Made by a program: the position numbers and the translations under genes. A stretch of 64,000 nucleotides of DNA from Heliopora coerulea (lineage: Eukaryota > Cnidaria > Anthozoa > Scleralcyonacea > Helioporidae): positions 21,272 to 85,271 of the forward strand of contig JASJOG010000623.1 in the NCBI GenBank assembly GCA_030142905.1, read 5' to 3'. The notes below the pieces were generated by a model that did not search any database, had not been told where the DNA came from, and saw only the letters and a program-made list of their open reading frames with translations. Positions 50,301-59,842 of this stretch are shown here, in pieces (position 1 is the first letter of the stretch; every line of letters begins with the position of its first letter).

Positions 50301-53300
50301 ACGCAAATATGGGGACAAACATTCCAAGTATAACGATATTTAGTGTGAACCATGCATGTTTTCTTTGAATTAGGCTGTATTTCTCTGTATTGTGGTAGAG
50401 TAATGTCCTAGTTTTTGGAATTTGTTGACCGAGTTAAGATGCAAATGGTTATATAAATTGACTGATGAACTTTTTGCTCGGAGTACATGTGATAAGGCCG
50501 ATTTTAAATTTTAAATTTGGCTGCGTTCACTCTGTTATTTCGCCATTGTATCAAACTAGCATTTACCACAATGTACTCTAGTTTAGAAAAGCAACAGCGA
50601 CATCTCTTGATCCGCAGAGTGATATTGAGTTGTCCTCCGGTACGAACCAACCTAACCAATCAGATGAGACCGGTACCACTGCCGTCAGTTTCAGGACAAT
50701 ACTCTACATGACATGGTTGTCCTCAGTAGTAGAACCCCGTAAGTTCATTCAATCTTGCAAAGTGAATGACCCTCCACCTTGGATCACTTGGACTCCCAGA
50801 GGATATTTTTTGCGGTTTGTGCGTTACATTTAGAAAAATGTTCAAAGTTTGATCGACCAGGCCTAATCGGTGGACCAGTGACCCACTTGCCAGTAGCAAA
50901 TTCTCCCCTTATTCAAATCCTAATGCTGACGTGGTGCTTGTGTCGTCCACATGGATTTCCACTGAAGCCTTATGAGAATGTTTCATGATTAACCATGAAT
51001 TTTACTTTTGTTACCCTGAGAATAATTCTTAAAAAGTAAGCGTCTCGCGGAAAGTGATTCAAAAAACAACCTATCAATATGTTGTGGTTGGCTATTCTTA
51101 AACATCGGGATACAATTTAGGAAATTAAGACAAGTTTCCAGGACGTTGAGGTAAGAGTACAGTCAAAGATAAAATAACAGGAAGACGCTGGGGGACTACT
51201 ACAGTACATAGCCATCGAAGCACGATTAGGCTGGAGAACAGTCCGACGAACCTGTTGTTTTGAAATCACTCGTTACAACGGTTATACATTGAAAGTTGTT
51301 GGAAGTACTGTATAATTTTCCAACTAATTACTAGTCTGAAATTGAAAATCGATAAAAATGATGTAATGGATACCAGTCACTGCTGTTTCTTATGACTTGC
51401 ATTTTTAATAGGACAAACATGGCCGATCTGATCGAGAAAACTCACGAAAAACATTTTGAATTGTATCAGAAAAGCAAATTAGCAGAAATGGGATTCTCAG
51501 ATACGGATGCCGAAAGTCGACTTCGAAGGTACAGTAGATTGCCCTTGAATTGGTAGCGATTATTACCTGGACCAGCACATTAATTATGCATTAAATAGTA
51601 ACGTATAACAACATGGAATTTTCTACATGATGTATAGGCCTCCTTGGCTTGACAGTGAGCACTGGAAAGTTTGACGGGAAAGGGAAGTTTTTAGTTTACC
51701 TTACAATGAACCAGCTGAGTATGCATGAATGCATACATTGCTGGGTGCATTATGTTTTTGCACCAACTTAGTTATGTTTATAATGAACCTATGTAGTCTT
51801 GTTTTAACTGAAAGGCTTATATTTAATGAAAGACAATATGACGAGGGACAAAATTAGGTTGACTGCCAAACTCCTGCGTTTCTCGAATTAACACTGCTTG
51901 TAATGAAGATGTTTGTATGGCTTTTGGTTGTTTGATTAGTTTGCAAGACACTTACGAGCAACGCCGTAAGGATTATATGGGCGAACTTCAAAAACGTGAA
52001 GACGAAATGCGAAGTAGTTTTATCCGAAAAGTTAACAGCAAAGAGACAGAACTTAAACAAGAAGAACAAGAGGTACGTGGTTCTGGGAACAATATAGAGT
52101 GGGAGAGTAGATGAAAGGAATGGCCATTTGGATGAAAACTTTTTGGGATTAAAATTGGTATTCCAGCACGAAAATCATTGTTCACACTGCACAGGAGTCA
52201 TGATATGGTCCGTCAGCTCCGAAACCCTTCGCCCAGACAGTAGTCTAGAAGCGGTAGGAAAGATAAACCTCATGTCATATGGCCAATCTAGGTATTTATT
52301 CACCTGGCGTAAAGCTTGTTGAATCTAGGGTTTGATCGACTCGGCTGAACGTTTGATAACTCCGTACCTAGTTCAGATCCCTTGTCTGATAATGACCTGA
52401 GGTCGAAACCTCAAAATTTCGATAATGTGCGTGGTAAATTAAAGAGACAAAAGCTGTGTCAGCACAGAATTGCAAGTACTATTAACAAAGCACAAGTTAG
52501 TCACGTTACGAATTCTCAAGTAAATCCTTGCCATGGACTGATAAGAGTCCTTGGAAGGGATGTCTAGCTTCGTTATGCCTGAATTTTGTATCTTTTGAAA
52601 AAGTGCCCAAATTTAATTTGACACGCATTGGGGCTGTTTATGGTGTCACCTCGCTTCTTCAGCGCCAATACGTATATTGAACATAAACCGGTGACCAAAA
52701 GGGATTTTGCCCTAAATTTAATGATCCAACTATCTATTTTTGCCCGTTTTTTCTGTCCTGATCTCTGGTAGACTACGAACGGCTGGTTCAATCGTAGGCC
52801 CAAATACAGTGTAATACCGGCCCATTTCTTCTAGGCCACTTGGCCTCCTTTAGTAACCCTGGTGGGCGTTCTGCTTAATACTTCCGCTGGTGGTAGCAAG
52901 ACCATCTGCTGTTTGGCCTAGTGAAGAACTTTAGTTTGTTCACAAAATATCTCATTGCGATCACCCAATCCCCCTTGTTACTTGAAGCGCCACGCGCAGC
53001 ATGTTGTCACCGCTTGGGAAGGGCGGGCGCTGCCCAAACCTTTCTCTCAATATTAATAAGTTGTTCGTCATTAAAAACACATTAACTTGTTGACTTAAAA
53101 TCTTGATTAGGTACCCTTTTTACGGCTTGTTGCTCCGCCATGGTTACTTCCGAAATTCCATTACCTGCATTGCTGGTTGTACACTAAACTGTATGGGATC
53201 CCTTTTATCTTGGTTAATGTATTCGTAGGAGTTGACTTTTTCTTAATGGTAAATGTTTGATCTCCCATACTCTGTGACTGAGTCATTTAGTACATTACTG

Positions 53301-56300
53301 TAGGAAAGTACAGCTGTCGTTTTGAACGAGAAATGATCTGTTTATTCTATTTCAGCGTCAGCAATCATTTAGTCTTGTATGCAATCGTCCTTTTGCCATA
53401 TGAAAATCCTTAGACGCTTGCTTCAATTTGCTGTATTTTTTGACGAGTTATTATTGCAAGAAATCAGCTTACACTAGTTTTATTCCCTTTTTCAGTTGTA
53501 TGCAAAGTTTGAACACCTTAAGAAAGTCCAAGCAGAAAAAAAGAAGAAATTGCAGCAAGAACAAAACGTGTTGGTAAGTTTTTCTCAGTATAACATTAGA
53601 GTTGCATGGAGTTCTTGACCGAAACAGTTAAATTTAATGACATACTTGTTTACATCATAGGTGTATACGAATCCCATTGTTGCGAATCCAAGGGGAAATT
53701 TCATCCAATTGGATTTGAATTGAAATTTCAAAGATTCGGACAGGATCGGATTGAGTTAAGCTCTTTTTTTCTCAGATCGGTTCGGATTGCTTTTTTCCAA
53801 ACATTTTTAATTATAGGAGCCATTTTCTCCCTTTCGGTTTTTTTCGATTATATTCTTCTGATGTGTCGGTCATTAAGACTTCAAAGAAAGTGTAATAACC
53901 CTGTAATAAGGAAGTCACATCTAAGTAGCACACTATATTGCTCCTCTGTAAGACTTTTTCCGACCTTAATTCAGTCTCTCAGAGCTCCGTGATAAACCTG
54001 TACGGTAAAGTCAAATACGCACGGAAGTTTCGCGCAGTGATCGTATGGAAGATATAACTTTGTTTGATACAATTACTAAATTACTATCCCATCTTCGTTA
54101 GTCTGCAGTATTCCAATGCAGAGTAAAATTATTCGGTTTTTGATGCTATACAATCTGATTGTCTTGGTTCTTGCTAGTGGCTTATGTGGGTAATTGTGAG
54201 CTAACAAAATCGACTCAAAAAATCATAACAGAACAATTATCAAAGTATATCGCGGAGGACACGACCCAAAACTCGCAGGTAAAGATATGGCCTTCTGGTA
54301 TCCCAAGTCAAATATCTGGGTCAATCCTTGTCTACGTGAAGAGGCTAATTAAAAAGCAATTGTTTAGCAACTAAAAAGCAGTATAGTCATCTAGACACCT
54401 GGCGAAAAACGCCGATCGTATTAAGCCAAGCCTAAAAATTGTCTTAGGAAAGATACATATACGAGTCCTTTCGAAATGGTACTTCTGCCTTAATTTCGTC
54501 TGGTTTCGGACGAACAAGGAAGCCCAGATTATTCGCTGCTTTGGCAAGAGTAATTCGATCTTTTTCTTTCTGTCATGACACGGAATTCCTCGATCTCGCA
54601 GGAATGATCCTAGTTCGTCATTTTTCATTCGATAAAAGTCTTGACTATTTGCAGTCATGCTACTTCGTATTTACAAGTTTCTATCCTCGTATGTGTTCGC
54701 GGTAAATCCTTCGCCATTTTCCCAGGAATGTTTGTTTGTACTGAAACTAGACCATAATGCTTTGCGGTCGCAAATTTCCGGTGATTTCAGAAAAGGCCTA
54801 TTACATTTCATACACGTGTACCACCCCGTTTCGCAAATTCCTACCATCAAACGCTGACATGCGCACTGGAGTTGATGAGATAAGATGAAGTACACAGGGG
54901 GCACCACAAGCGGTGGCTGGCCCCCGTGACAAAAATTACGAGTGAGTCCCCCTTCTTGAAAAGAGAAACACGAGACTTTAGCAACTCGCAAGCCGACAAC
55001 TGCCAGCTTTCACTCAGTACCATTTCAAAATCTTTTGTTGTCGACCTGTAGTATTCAAGCAGAACAAAATCAAACAAACATTGTGGGATATCTTCAAGGC
55101 CACTGGGCAATTCCTGGAAAGCTGCATAACGTCTTCCAGAATACTTTGCAAAAGTTTGCTCTGTTAACTGCTCTACGTGTTCACTCCTTTGCACGTTGGG
55201 GTTAATACATCGGTATATGACTAACAAATGATGGCGGACAAGATGGCGGGTCTAGCAAGTCAGTAAATGTTCTGGTTGTCGGTCGAAAATAAGCATGAAG
55301 ATGCAACATTTATTATACCTCCGATAATACCATATGTTGCCTGACCTAGTGGATTAGCTTTTTCGCCGCCATCGACCTAGGAAATTAATATTTGAAGTGA
55401 AAATGCAGTAGGACCGATATGATCGTGCACAAACACAAACTCGACAAATTCCTGCTTCTTTTCAATGCAAACTGTGTCTACGGAATTTTTCCACAAATCA
55501 TGGGAAGAATATCCATCTGAGTAGTTGCAGAAAGCGATTTTCATCAGCTGAGTTGAATGCGGGAGTGCAGACTGTTCAACAAGACGAAGTTCAAGCGAAT
55601 GTCAATATCACAATACGGAGTCAATCAACACCAACGCAACTCAAAATTTGGGGAGATTATACTAAAGACGAAATTCACCAGAAGATCGATGAAATTTATG
55701 AGGAAATCGTATTTTGGAGATGGAACTTATTTGAACTTCCGAGCGGTGCAGGGGGAAAGAAATTTATTGCTGAGACAACAAAGTGGATTGAATTTTGGAA
55801 TCAAGGGGCCATTGAGTTCAGAGATATTGCTCTAAAAGTCGTCATGGTAATGCCTGCCTTACTTCTCCAGAAGCCAACATTTAAGTCAACGGCGAAAGAA
55901 CACTCCCAGTGTTTGTCAAGGCGTTTGACACATGGGAGCTGGGCAAACTTGGTGAATTGCTTCGAGAGGCTAGTACGATTCAAGCCAAATTGCCAACAAA
56001 TCTCAAGGGGCTAAATGAAGAGAGGTTAGCTAAAACCTTTGCCAAACTTGTGCTGGAAGGAAAGAAATGCTGCTATGAAGCTTTTGGATCAACAGAGTAG
56101 CAGAGGTGTACTCCCTCTATCCCAAAGTACTATAAATGAGTTGAGATGGAAACATCCTGAGGCAAGCGAAGCCGATCCATCATTGTTAATAGACGGCGAA
56201 CCTCTATTTGTCGACCCTGTTATGTTTCAAAATATAACAGAATCTACCATTGCAAATGCAACCCTACGAACAAGGGGGTCTGGTGGGCCCTCTGGTTTAG

Positions 56301-59300
56301 ACGCAGATGGGTGGAGGAGAATCTTGGTGTCGAAGAATTTTGGAGCTGTTGGCCAAAATCTTAGGAGTGCATTAGTCACCTTTGCAAGAAAGATTAGCAC
56401 TATTGAAACGGAAGTCTTTGTTGAAAATGGTAGAACATATACTAATCTGGAAGCTTATACCGCTTGCCGGCTGATTCCTTTATATAAGAACCCGGGGGTT
56501 AGACCTATTGGTGTCGGGGAGGTATTGCGAAGGATTGTTGGGAAAGCTATACTTTCAGTTATTAAGCCAGAAATCATGAGTTCCGCGGGAAATTTACAGC
56601 TCTGCGCCGGACAAGCGGGTGGATGTGAGGCTGCTGTACATGCCATGACTGACATCTTCGACGAGGAGTCTACTGATGCATTGCTCCTGGTGGATGCAGA
56701 CAATGCCTTTAACTCCCTTAATAGAAGGGTCTTTCTTCACAATATCAAGTATTTATGCCCATCGATGGCCATTTATATCAGAAACTGTTATATTGTACCA
56801 TCTCGCCTATTTGTACTTGGAGGAACTGAAATTTCTTCATCAGAAGTGACCACACAGGGTGATCCCCTCGCAATGCCAGTATATGCCATTGGCATAACCC
56901 CCTTGTTGGAGTTAATTAAATCCGAAACCACAGGAGACACAACAATGAAACACGTAGCTTTTGCAGATGATCTGGAGGGTGCAGGTGAATTGCTGGAATT
57001 GCGATGTTGGTGGAATAATATTGTGTTGTGGGGTCCTAAGTTGGGATATAACCCAAATCCTTTAAAGTCGTGGTTAGTTGTAAAGCCAACGGTAGAGGAG
57101 AAAGCAAGGGAAATTTTTGGGGGAACCAACATTAACATCACAATAGATGGGAAAAAGTACCTTGGTGGCTACATTGGAAGTGAAAGTGGACGTGGCAAAT
57201 ACGCCGAGGATTTGGTAAGCTCGTGGTGCAATCAATTGAAAGTTCTGTCGAAGATCGCAAAGACAGAACCACAGGCAGCTTATGCAGCATTTGTCAGCGG
57301 GTTCAAACACAAACTGACGTATTACATCAGAATAATGACCAACATCAAGGAACATCTGACGCGACTGGATGCAATGGTGGATAATTTCTTTATCCCGGCA
57401 ATTACAGATGGCCACATATGCACCGTAGATGAACGACTTCTGCTCTCCTTGCCAGTAAAGAAAGGTGGTTTGGCAATACCTATCTTTTCCGCTGTTGCGG
57501 ATTTTGAGTTTACTAACTCCCGCGCAGCTACCGAACAGCTGGTTGAATATATCATCAATCAAGACAGTACAGTACTATTGGATAGCGAACAACAAATGAA
57601 TACAAGGAGAAGGATTGCCATGACTAGAGAAGAGTTGAATAACAACATTCTGCAACAGCTTCGTGAGAAGCTGAACCTAGAACAGCGTAGGGCAAATGAT
57701 CTGACAATGATGAAGGGTGCATCCAGTTGGTTAACAATATTGCCATTAAAGTCAGAGAAGTTTGACCTGAATAAAAGGGAATTTTATGATGTGCTCAACC
57801 TTAGGTATCGTTGGACACCAAAGTATCTTCCATCTACATGTCCTTGTGGCAAGAGATTTGATGTTGATCATGCGATGACGTGTATGAAAGGCGGATTTGT
57901 CCATAGAAGGCATGACGAAATCCGAGATCTGTTCGCATCCCTTCTTAAGGATGTATGTCATGATGTTGAGGTCGAGCCACATCTTCAGACCCTGACAGGA
58001 GAAGTTTCAACCAGCAGTGCCAACTCCTCTGACGAAGCTCGGTTGGATGTTAGTGCACGCGGTTTTTGGCAAAGGGGGCAACGTGCATTTTTTGATGTCA
58101 GGGTTTTTAACCCTTTCGCAAAGAGCCACCTTTGCCAGAAACTGGATATGGTTTACTCGCGTAATGAGAACGAGAAAAAGTGACACTACAACCAGTGAAT
58201 TATTGAAATCGAGCACGGTTCCTTTAGCCCTCTTGTGTTTTCACCATATGGCGGAAGTGGCAGAGAAGCAGAGCGATTCCTTACTGAATTAGCCCAGAAG
58301 TTATCTGACAAGAAGCAGATGGACTATAGCATTGTCATTCATTGGCTAAGAGCAAAACTATCATTTAATTTATTAAGATCGGCAGTGCTATGTGTAAGAG
58401 GCTCCAGAACAATCAAACATGAACTGAACACAGATCTTAGTGGAGTAGAAATTGCAAACGTGATTGGAAAGATAAAGTAGACATTTTTTATTTTTTTTTA
58501 AGTAGTGAGTTTTTAACCTTTAAGGGTTTTGTAATGTTTTCAGACATAGTTTTATTGTTAATAATTCTTTTTTTTTTAGTAAAGCATATGTGAATAAAGT
58601 TTCCCTTTTATTTCAAAATAAAAAAAAAATAAATAAATGTCGTTACTACGTCTTATTGTGGGATTCCGGAGCACCACACGTTCCGTACACTTCTCGATCT
58701 TCTTCAATCGCATTAATTTGATTTGATTGAAAAGGACCAAGAGCTTTCCGTTACTCTATCATTAACAACATTTGACGGAGAAACAGAAATGCGTTCGTGT
58801 TACCCATTAACGCCAGGATATTACTTACTGCCATGGAAAATGCTTACTCCTCAGCCCATGTTCGATCTCCATCAATAAACAAAGAGCAAAGACAATCCGT
58901 AGAAATTACAGATGATTTCTCATCAGTCGAAAAAGAGTGTAAGTTTTCTTGTCTAAATTTTGCTACGGAAACCAAAGTAATTAAACTCGCCGTAGTGATA
59001 GTTGACTCGTAGTAATGTTGTCTATCAGATTACTTGTCCTGGTTGCAATAAAAGATCTGCAGGGAAAGCCGACCGTTGCCTACATACTCAAGTCTTTTTG
59101 TGAACATGCTACAAGTGACACTGAAATCTTCCCGCCAAAACTTGCTTGTCTGTGAGGAAAACTTATTGCCCGTGCCATTTTGCCTACAGGGGGTGCTGGT
59201 GATATAGTGGTAATGCGCGTCTCTCACCACTGTGACTAGGGTTCATTCCGGCTCCATGCAGTTTTCTGATTAAAGTTACCTCGGACACGTGTGAGAAGAC

Positions 59301-59842
59301 TGTTGTCCAGTTTGCCTCTACCAAGAATCGCAGGTTTTCTCCGGGTACTCCTGTTTCCACCTCTAGTAACATTGGACCCACAAGGGATGTCCTTACCAGA
59401 CATGCAGGGAGAACAGCTTAAGAAGCTGATAGGGCTATCCAGTATGAATAAAGACACTAACTTTAACAGATAACGGATACCGAGCTCAGCCATATTACAA
59501 ATTTCGTTATTTCATTTTTATAATGATAGACATTGCATTCATGATAGACAATGCATTTCATTTTTACAATGATAGACAATGCATGGCGTCATAAAAATCT
59601 TTTTTTTTATTTTTACAATCGATGTTGTTTAAATGTTTTTTGACTTTCAGTGAGTTCTCTCCTTTTGTCTCTTTTTAACTTTAAAGCATGACTCATGGCA
59701 TTGTATCATGCCAAACTCAAATCCACATTTTAAAATTATTCAATCTCTGGCGGCTAACGTATAATTTCAATTTGCTTCATGATGTTTTTTGCACTTTTTT
59801 TTCTCTCAGGATGAAGAAATCAACCTCTTCAACAAGCGCAAG
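38265..59842 (+). CDS. SEPTIN6-like: Septin, SEPTIN6/8/10/11 group, 13 exons, frame-disrupted
   Basis: Septins are GTP-binding proteins that form filaments at the cell cortex, cytokinetic furrow and cilia. Visible in order: G1 P-loop [10 protein letters not shown]3 region [35 protein letters not shown]; the G4 motif AKAD in [16 protein letters not shown]; the septin unique element ([25 protein letters not shown]); and a Lys/Glu-rich coiled coil from [22 protein letters not shown] and the coiled-coil wording place it in the SEPTIN6 group. Exons: 38265-38314, 38990-39043, 40843-40924, 42526-42671, 43298-43343, 45467-45538, 46417-46506, 48788-48884, 50214-50265, 51412-51528, 51940-52072, 53496-53573, 59810-59842. 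Phases match throughout except at lesions in exon a (shift, TGA), exon d (TACAGTA insertion) and exon h (TAA). The N-terminus and last exon(s) were not found. Introns hold several mobile elements. Confidence 0.85.
38990..39043 (+). CDS. SEPTIN6-like: Septin exon b (GC donor)
   Basis: It encodes [17 protein letters not shown]. Ending at 39043 with donor GCAGGT gives a split Glu codon with exon c and the conserved TYELQESNV. The alternative GT at 39048 breaks the frame, so a GC-AG intron is inferred. Confidence 0.7.
39087..40036. mobile_element. TIR element in septin intron (GGAACCTGTATATAACGG-type ends)
   Basis: The left end ACCTTTATATAACGGCC and the right end GGCCGTTATATACAGGTT are inverted repeats. 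The word CTGTATTAAGCGG recurs inside near each end. About 0.95 kb long with no transposase frame. Superfamily not identified. Confidence 0.6.
40555..40697. mobile_element. Second, partial copy of the same TIR family
   Basis: GAACTTTGAAAACTGGCTAC, then TTAATGCAGGGCCGTTATAT, is the reverse complement (with changes) of the left end at 39087-39170. It ends in TATATACAGGTTCCT. Only one end is present. Confidence 0.6.
40843..40924 (+). CDS. SEPTIN6-like: Septin exon c: G3 region
   Basis: It encodes [21 protein letters not shown] and VNKTD, close to the family consensus, with phase 2 at the GT donor. Confidence 0.9.
42228..42303. repeat. Hairpin with 19-bp inner arms
   Basis: AATTTGGTAGAATGTTACC (42241-42259) and its exact complement (42264-42282) flank GAAT. 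Outer ACTATTTGGT (42228-42237) and ACCAAATAGT (42294-42303) extend the stem after a mismatched gap. Confidence 0.8.
42526..42671 (+). CDS. SEPTIN6-like: Septin exon d with 5-bp insertion TACAGTA
   Basis: It begins [14 protein letters not shown]. After GCC the DNA reads TACAGTATTTACAA. Removing CAGTA (42571-42575) gives GCC TAT TTA CAA, that is [14 protein letters not shown], as in other septins, then [19 protein letters not shown] in the correct phase for exon e. As written the frame ends at TGA just after (AAG AAG AGC TGA). Confidence 0.88.
43298..43343 (+). CDS. SEPTIN6-like: Septin exon e
   Basis: [15 protein letters not shown], directly after the SPTGHS motif of exon d. It ends in phase 0. 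Confidence 0.88.
44733..45268. mobile_element. Fold-back element whose arms are built of 20-bp tandem repeats
   Basis: The left arm (44733-44905) contains a run of CAAAATATATTCATATTCAA units, period exactly 20 bp. The right arm (about 45085-45268) is the reverse complement with about 80-90% match, ending AGATGTGAATATCTATATG. About 180 bp of unique spacer lies between. No coding sequence. Confidence 0.75.
45467..45538 (+). CDS. SEPTIN6-like: Septin exon f: G4 motif
   Basis: [18 protein letters not shown], then KAFKEN. AKAD is the guanine-specificity motif. It has 24 codons, phase 0 at both ends, and polypyrimidine TTCTTCCAG upstream. Confidence 0.92.
45993..46190. mobile_element. 198-bp MITE, TIR TTAGGGGCCGTTCACACT
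   Basis: The ends 45993-46010 and 46173-46190 are perfect 18-bp inverted repeats. The interior is filled with GATCGATCT words in both orientations, so the whole element can fold. TA lies at the same place in both ends and may be the target site. Family not assigned. Confidence 0.85.
46417..46506 (+). CDS. SEPTIN6-like: Septin exon g
   Basis: [19 protein letters not shown], then [11 protein letters not shown]: 30 codons, phase 0. The frame stays open past the GTAAGA donor, but that part has no septin similarity. Confidence 0.88.
47283..47835. repeat. Dispersed CGAATAAACGCC repeats, possible element ends
   Basis: Direct CGAATAAACG(C/T)C-type words cluster at 47288-47405 and again at 47760-47833, flanking unique sequence. 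It looks like a non-autonomous element with subterminal repeats, but exact ends are unclear. Confidence 0.45.
48300..48545. repeat. Cluster of palindromic TTTCATATGTGAAA-like words
   Basis: Roughly ten variants of CATATGTGAAA, TTTCATAnG and TTTCACATG occur in 245 bp in both orientations inside septin intron g-h. Confidence 0.6.
48788..48884 (+). CDS. SEPTIN6-like: Septin exon h: septin unique element start, premature TAA
   Basis: [19 protein letters not shown], then RLRAR, a TAA at 48860-48862 where the family has Gln (RARQYPWG), then YPWGIVL and phase 1 into exon i. One C-to-T change explains the stop. The usual GS of VVGS is RS here. Confidence 0.8.
50214..50265 (+). CDS. SEPTIN6-like: Septin exon i
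   Basis: [18 protein letters not shown], highly conserved in SEPTIN6-group proteins. Acceptor TGCTTTTCAG, phase 2 end. Confidence 0.9.
51412..51528 (+). CDS. SEPTIN6-like: Septin exon j
   Basis: [20 protein letters not shown], then [15 protein letters not shown]: the region between the GTPase domain and the coiled coil. Confidence 0.88.
51940..52072 (+). CDS. SEPTIN6-like: Septin exon k: coiled-coil start
   Basis: [18 protein letters not shown], then [14 protein letters not shown] and Glu/Lys-rich heptads, as in the SEPTIN6 group. It ends in phase 0. Confidence 0.9.
52073..53495. other. Septin intron k-l, nothing recognised
   Basis: These 1.4 kb hold no exon or repeat I can support. Confidence 0.4.
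53496..53573 (+). CDS. SEPTIN6-like: Septin exon l: coiled coil
   Basis: [19 protein letters not shown], then QQEQNVL. Phase 0 at both ends, strong TTTTTCAG acceptor and GTAAGT donor. Confidence 0.85.
54371..54658 (-). pseudogene. SAP-motif-like fragment, antisense in septin intron
   Basis: A - strand frame begins [20 protein letters not shown] and continues [17 protein letters not shown]. The helix-turn-helix spacing (DEL..FLRDRGI....KKK.EL) fits a SAP putative DNA-binding motif. From memory MKNDELG-FL-DRGI also begins multi-copy cnidarian proteins with SAP, SWIM and YqaJ-like domains. After about 40 residues it loses resemblance and stops. It is probably a fragment or first exon. The element at 33.1 kb may belong to the same family. 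Confidence 0.4.
54671..55227 (-). pseudogene. Unidentified coding-like - strand sequence
   Basis: Two overlapping frames look protein-like in succession: 55227 to about 54900 ([55 protein letters not shown]), then 54890 to 54671 ([16 protein letters not shown] with a CxxC pair). A frameshift or small intron would join them. The family is unknown. It may be upstream coding sequence of the SAP fragment's host element. Confidence 0.3.
56039..58183 (+). CDS. Reverse transcriptase with CCHC and PD-(D/E)XK-like C-terminus
   Basis: About 714 codons. RT motifs: [19 protein letters not shown] and [25 protein letters not shown] (motif A Asp); [14 protein letters not shown] (motif B); [11 protein letters not shown] (motif C, FADD); then KYLGGYIGS. 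Near residue 600 is [15 protein letters not shown], a C-x-C-x8-H-x4-C knuckle like that of R2-type elements. It is followed by RRHDEIRD, then [10 protein letters not shown] and [10 protein letters not shown], which resemble the R-H and PD...DxK steps of a restriction-like endonuclease. This suggests an early-branching RLE-type non-LTR element. No tyrosine recombinase is seen. The wording [11 protein letters not shown] differs from ordinary R2, so the clade is open. Confidence 0.75.
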   Translation: MPNLCWKERNAAMKLLDQQSSRGVLPLSQSTINELRWKHPEASEADPSLLIDGEPLFVDPVMFQNITESTIANATLRTRGSGGPSGLDADGWRRILVSKNFGAVGQNLRSALVTFARKISTIETEVFVENGRTYTNLEAYTACRLIPLYKNPGVRPIGVGEVLRRIVGKAILSVIKPEIMSSAGNLQLCAGQAGGCEAAVHAMTDIFDEESTDALLLVDADNAFNSLNRRVFLHNIKYLCPSMAIYIRNCYIVPSRLFVLGGTEISSSEVTTQGDPLAMPVYAIGITPLLELIKSETTGDTTMKHVAFADDLEGAGELLELRCWWNNIVLWGPKLGYNPNPLKSWLVVKPTVEEKAREIFGGTNINITIDGKKYLGGYIGSESGRGKYAEDLVSSWCNQLKVLSKIAKTEPQAAYAAFVSGFKHKLTYYIRIMTNIKEHLTRLDAMVDNFFIPAITDGHICTVDERLLLSLPVKKGGLAIPIFSAVADFEFTNSRAATEQLVEYIINQDSTVLLDSEQQMNTRRRIAMTREELNNNILQQLREKLNLEQRRANDLTMMKGASSWLTILPLKSEKFDLNKREFYDVLNLRYRWTPKYLPSTCPCGKRFDVDHAMTCMKGGFVHRRHDEIRDLFASLLKDVCHDVEVEPHLQTLTGEVSTSSANSSDEARLDVSARGFWQRGQRAFFDVRVFNPFAKSHLCQKLDMVYSRNENEKK
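58196..58480 (+). pseudogene. C-terminal tail of the RT element, frameshifted
   Basis: Sequence similar in style continues in another frame after the stop at 58183: [40 protein letters not shown] and CVRGSRT, ending at TAG 58478-58480. The W-L-R-x-SF-LLRS and RGSR wording belongs, from memory, to the normal end of this protein family. Confidence 0.6.
59192..59470 (+). mobile_element. tRNA-derived SINE
   Basis: It begins GGTGCTGGTGATATAGTGGT with an A-box-like ATAGTGGTAATG, then a B box GGTTCATTCC (59240-59249), the layout of an RNA polymerase III promoter. A tRNA-unrelated body follows with TTTTCTCCGGGTACTCCTG, a phrase typical of cnidarian SINEs from memory, ending near GAATAAAGACACTAAC. 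The tRNA part is too diverged to be a functional tRNA. Confidence 0.65.
59810..59842 (+). CDS. SEPTIN6-like: Septin exon m: C-terminal coiled coil
   Basis: [11 protein letters not shown] matches the family's DDEVNAFKQRK. It probably ends at the GTACAA donor. The frame continues open to 60109 but with no septin-like sequence. The final exon was not identified. Confidence 0.7.

Larger units (their letters stand above)
55553..58639 (+). mobile_element. RT element with C-terminal CCHC and restriction-like endonuclease features
   Basis: A single long protein is encoded over three frameshifts, followed by AATAAA (58593-58598) and an A-rich tail (58616-58639), as in retroposed non-LTR elements. The N-terminal part (55553-56068) reads [20 protein letters not shown], then [15 protein letters not shown] after a frame change near 55905, with a return near 56068. 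The third shift is at about 58184-58235. The 5' end is not defined. It sits in the sense orientation in septin intron l-m. Confidence 0.75.

Noticed and set aside
55553..58480. DIRS-type element
   Set aside because: No tyrosine recombinase or split direct repeats seen; the C-terminal CCHC plus endonuclease-like residues favour an RLE-type element, though this is not proven.
59192..59265. Functional tRNA gene
   Set aside because: A/B boxes are present but the cloverleaf is imperfect and the sequence continues into a SINE body.
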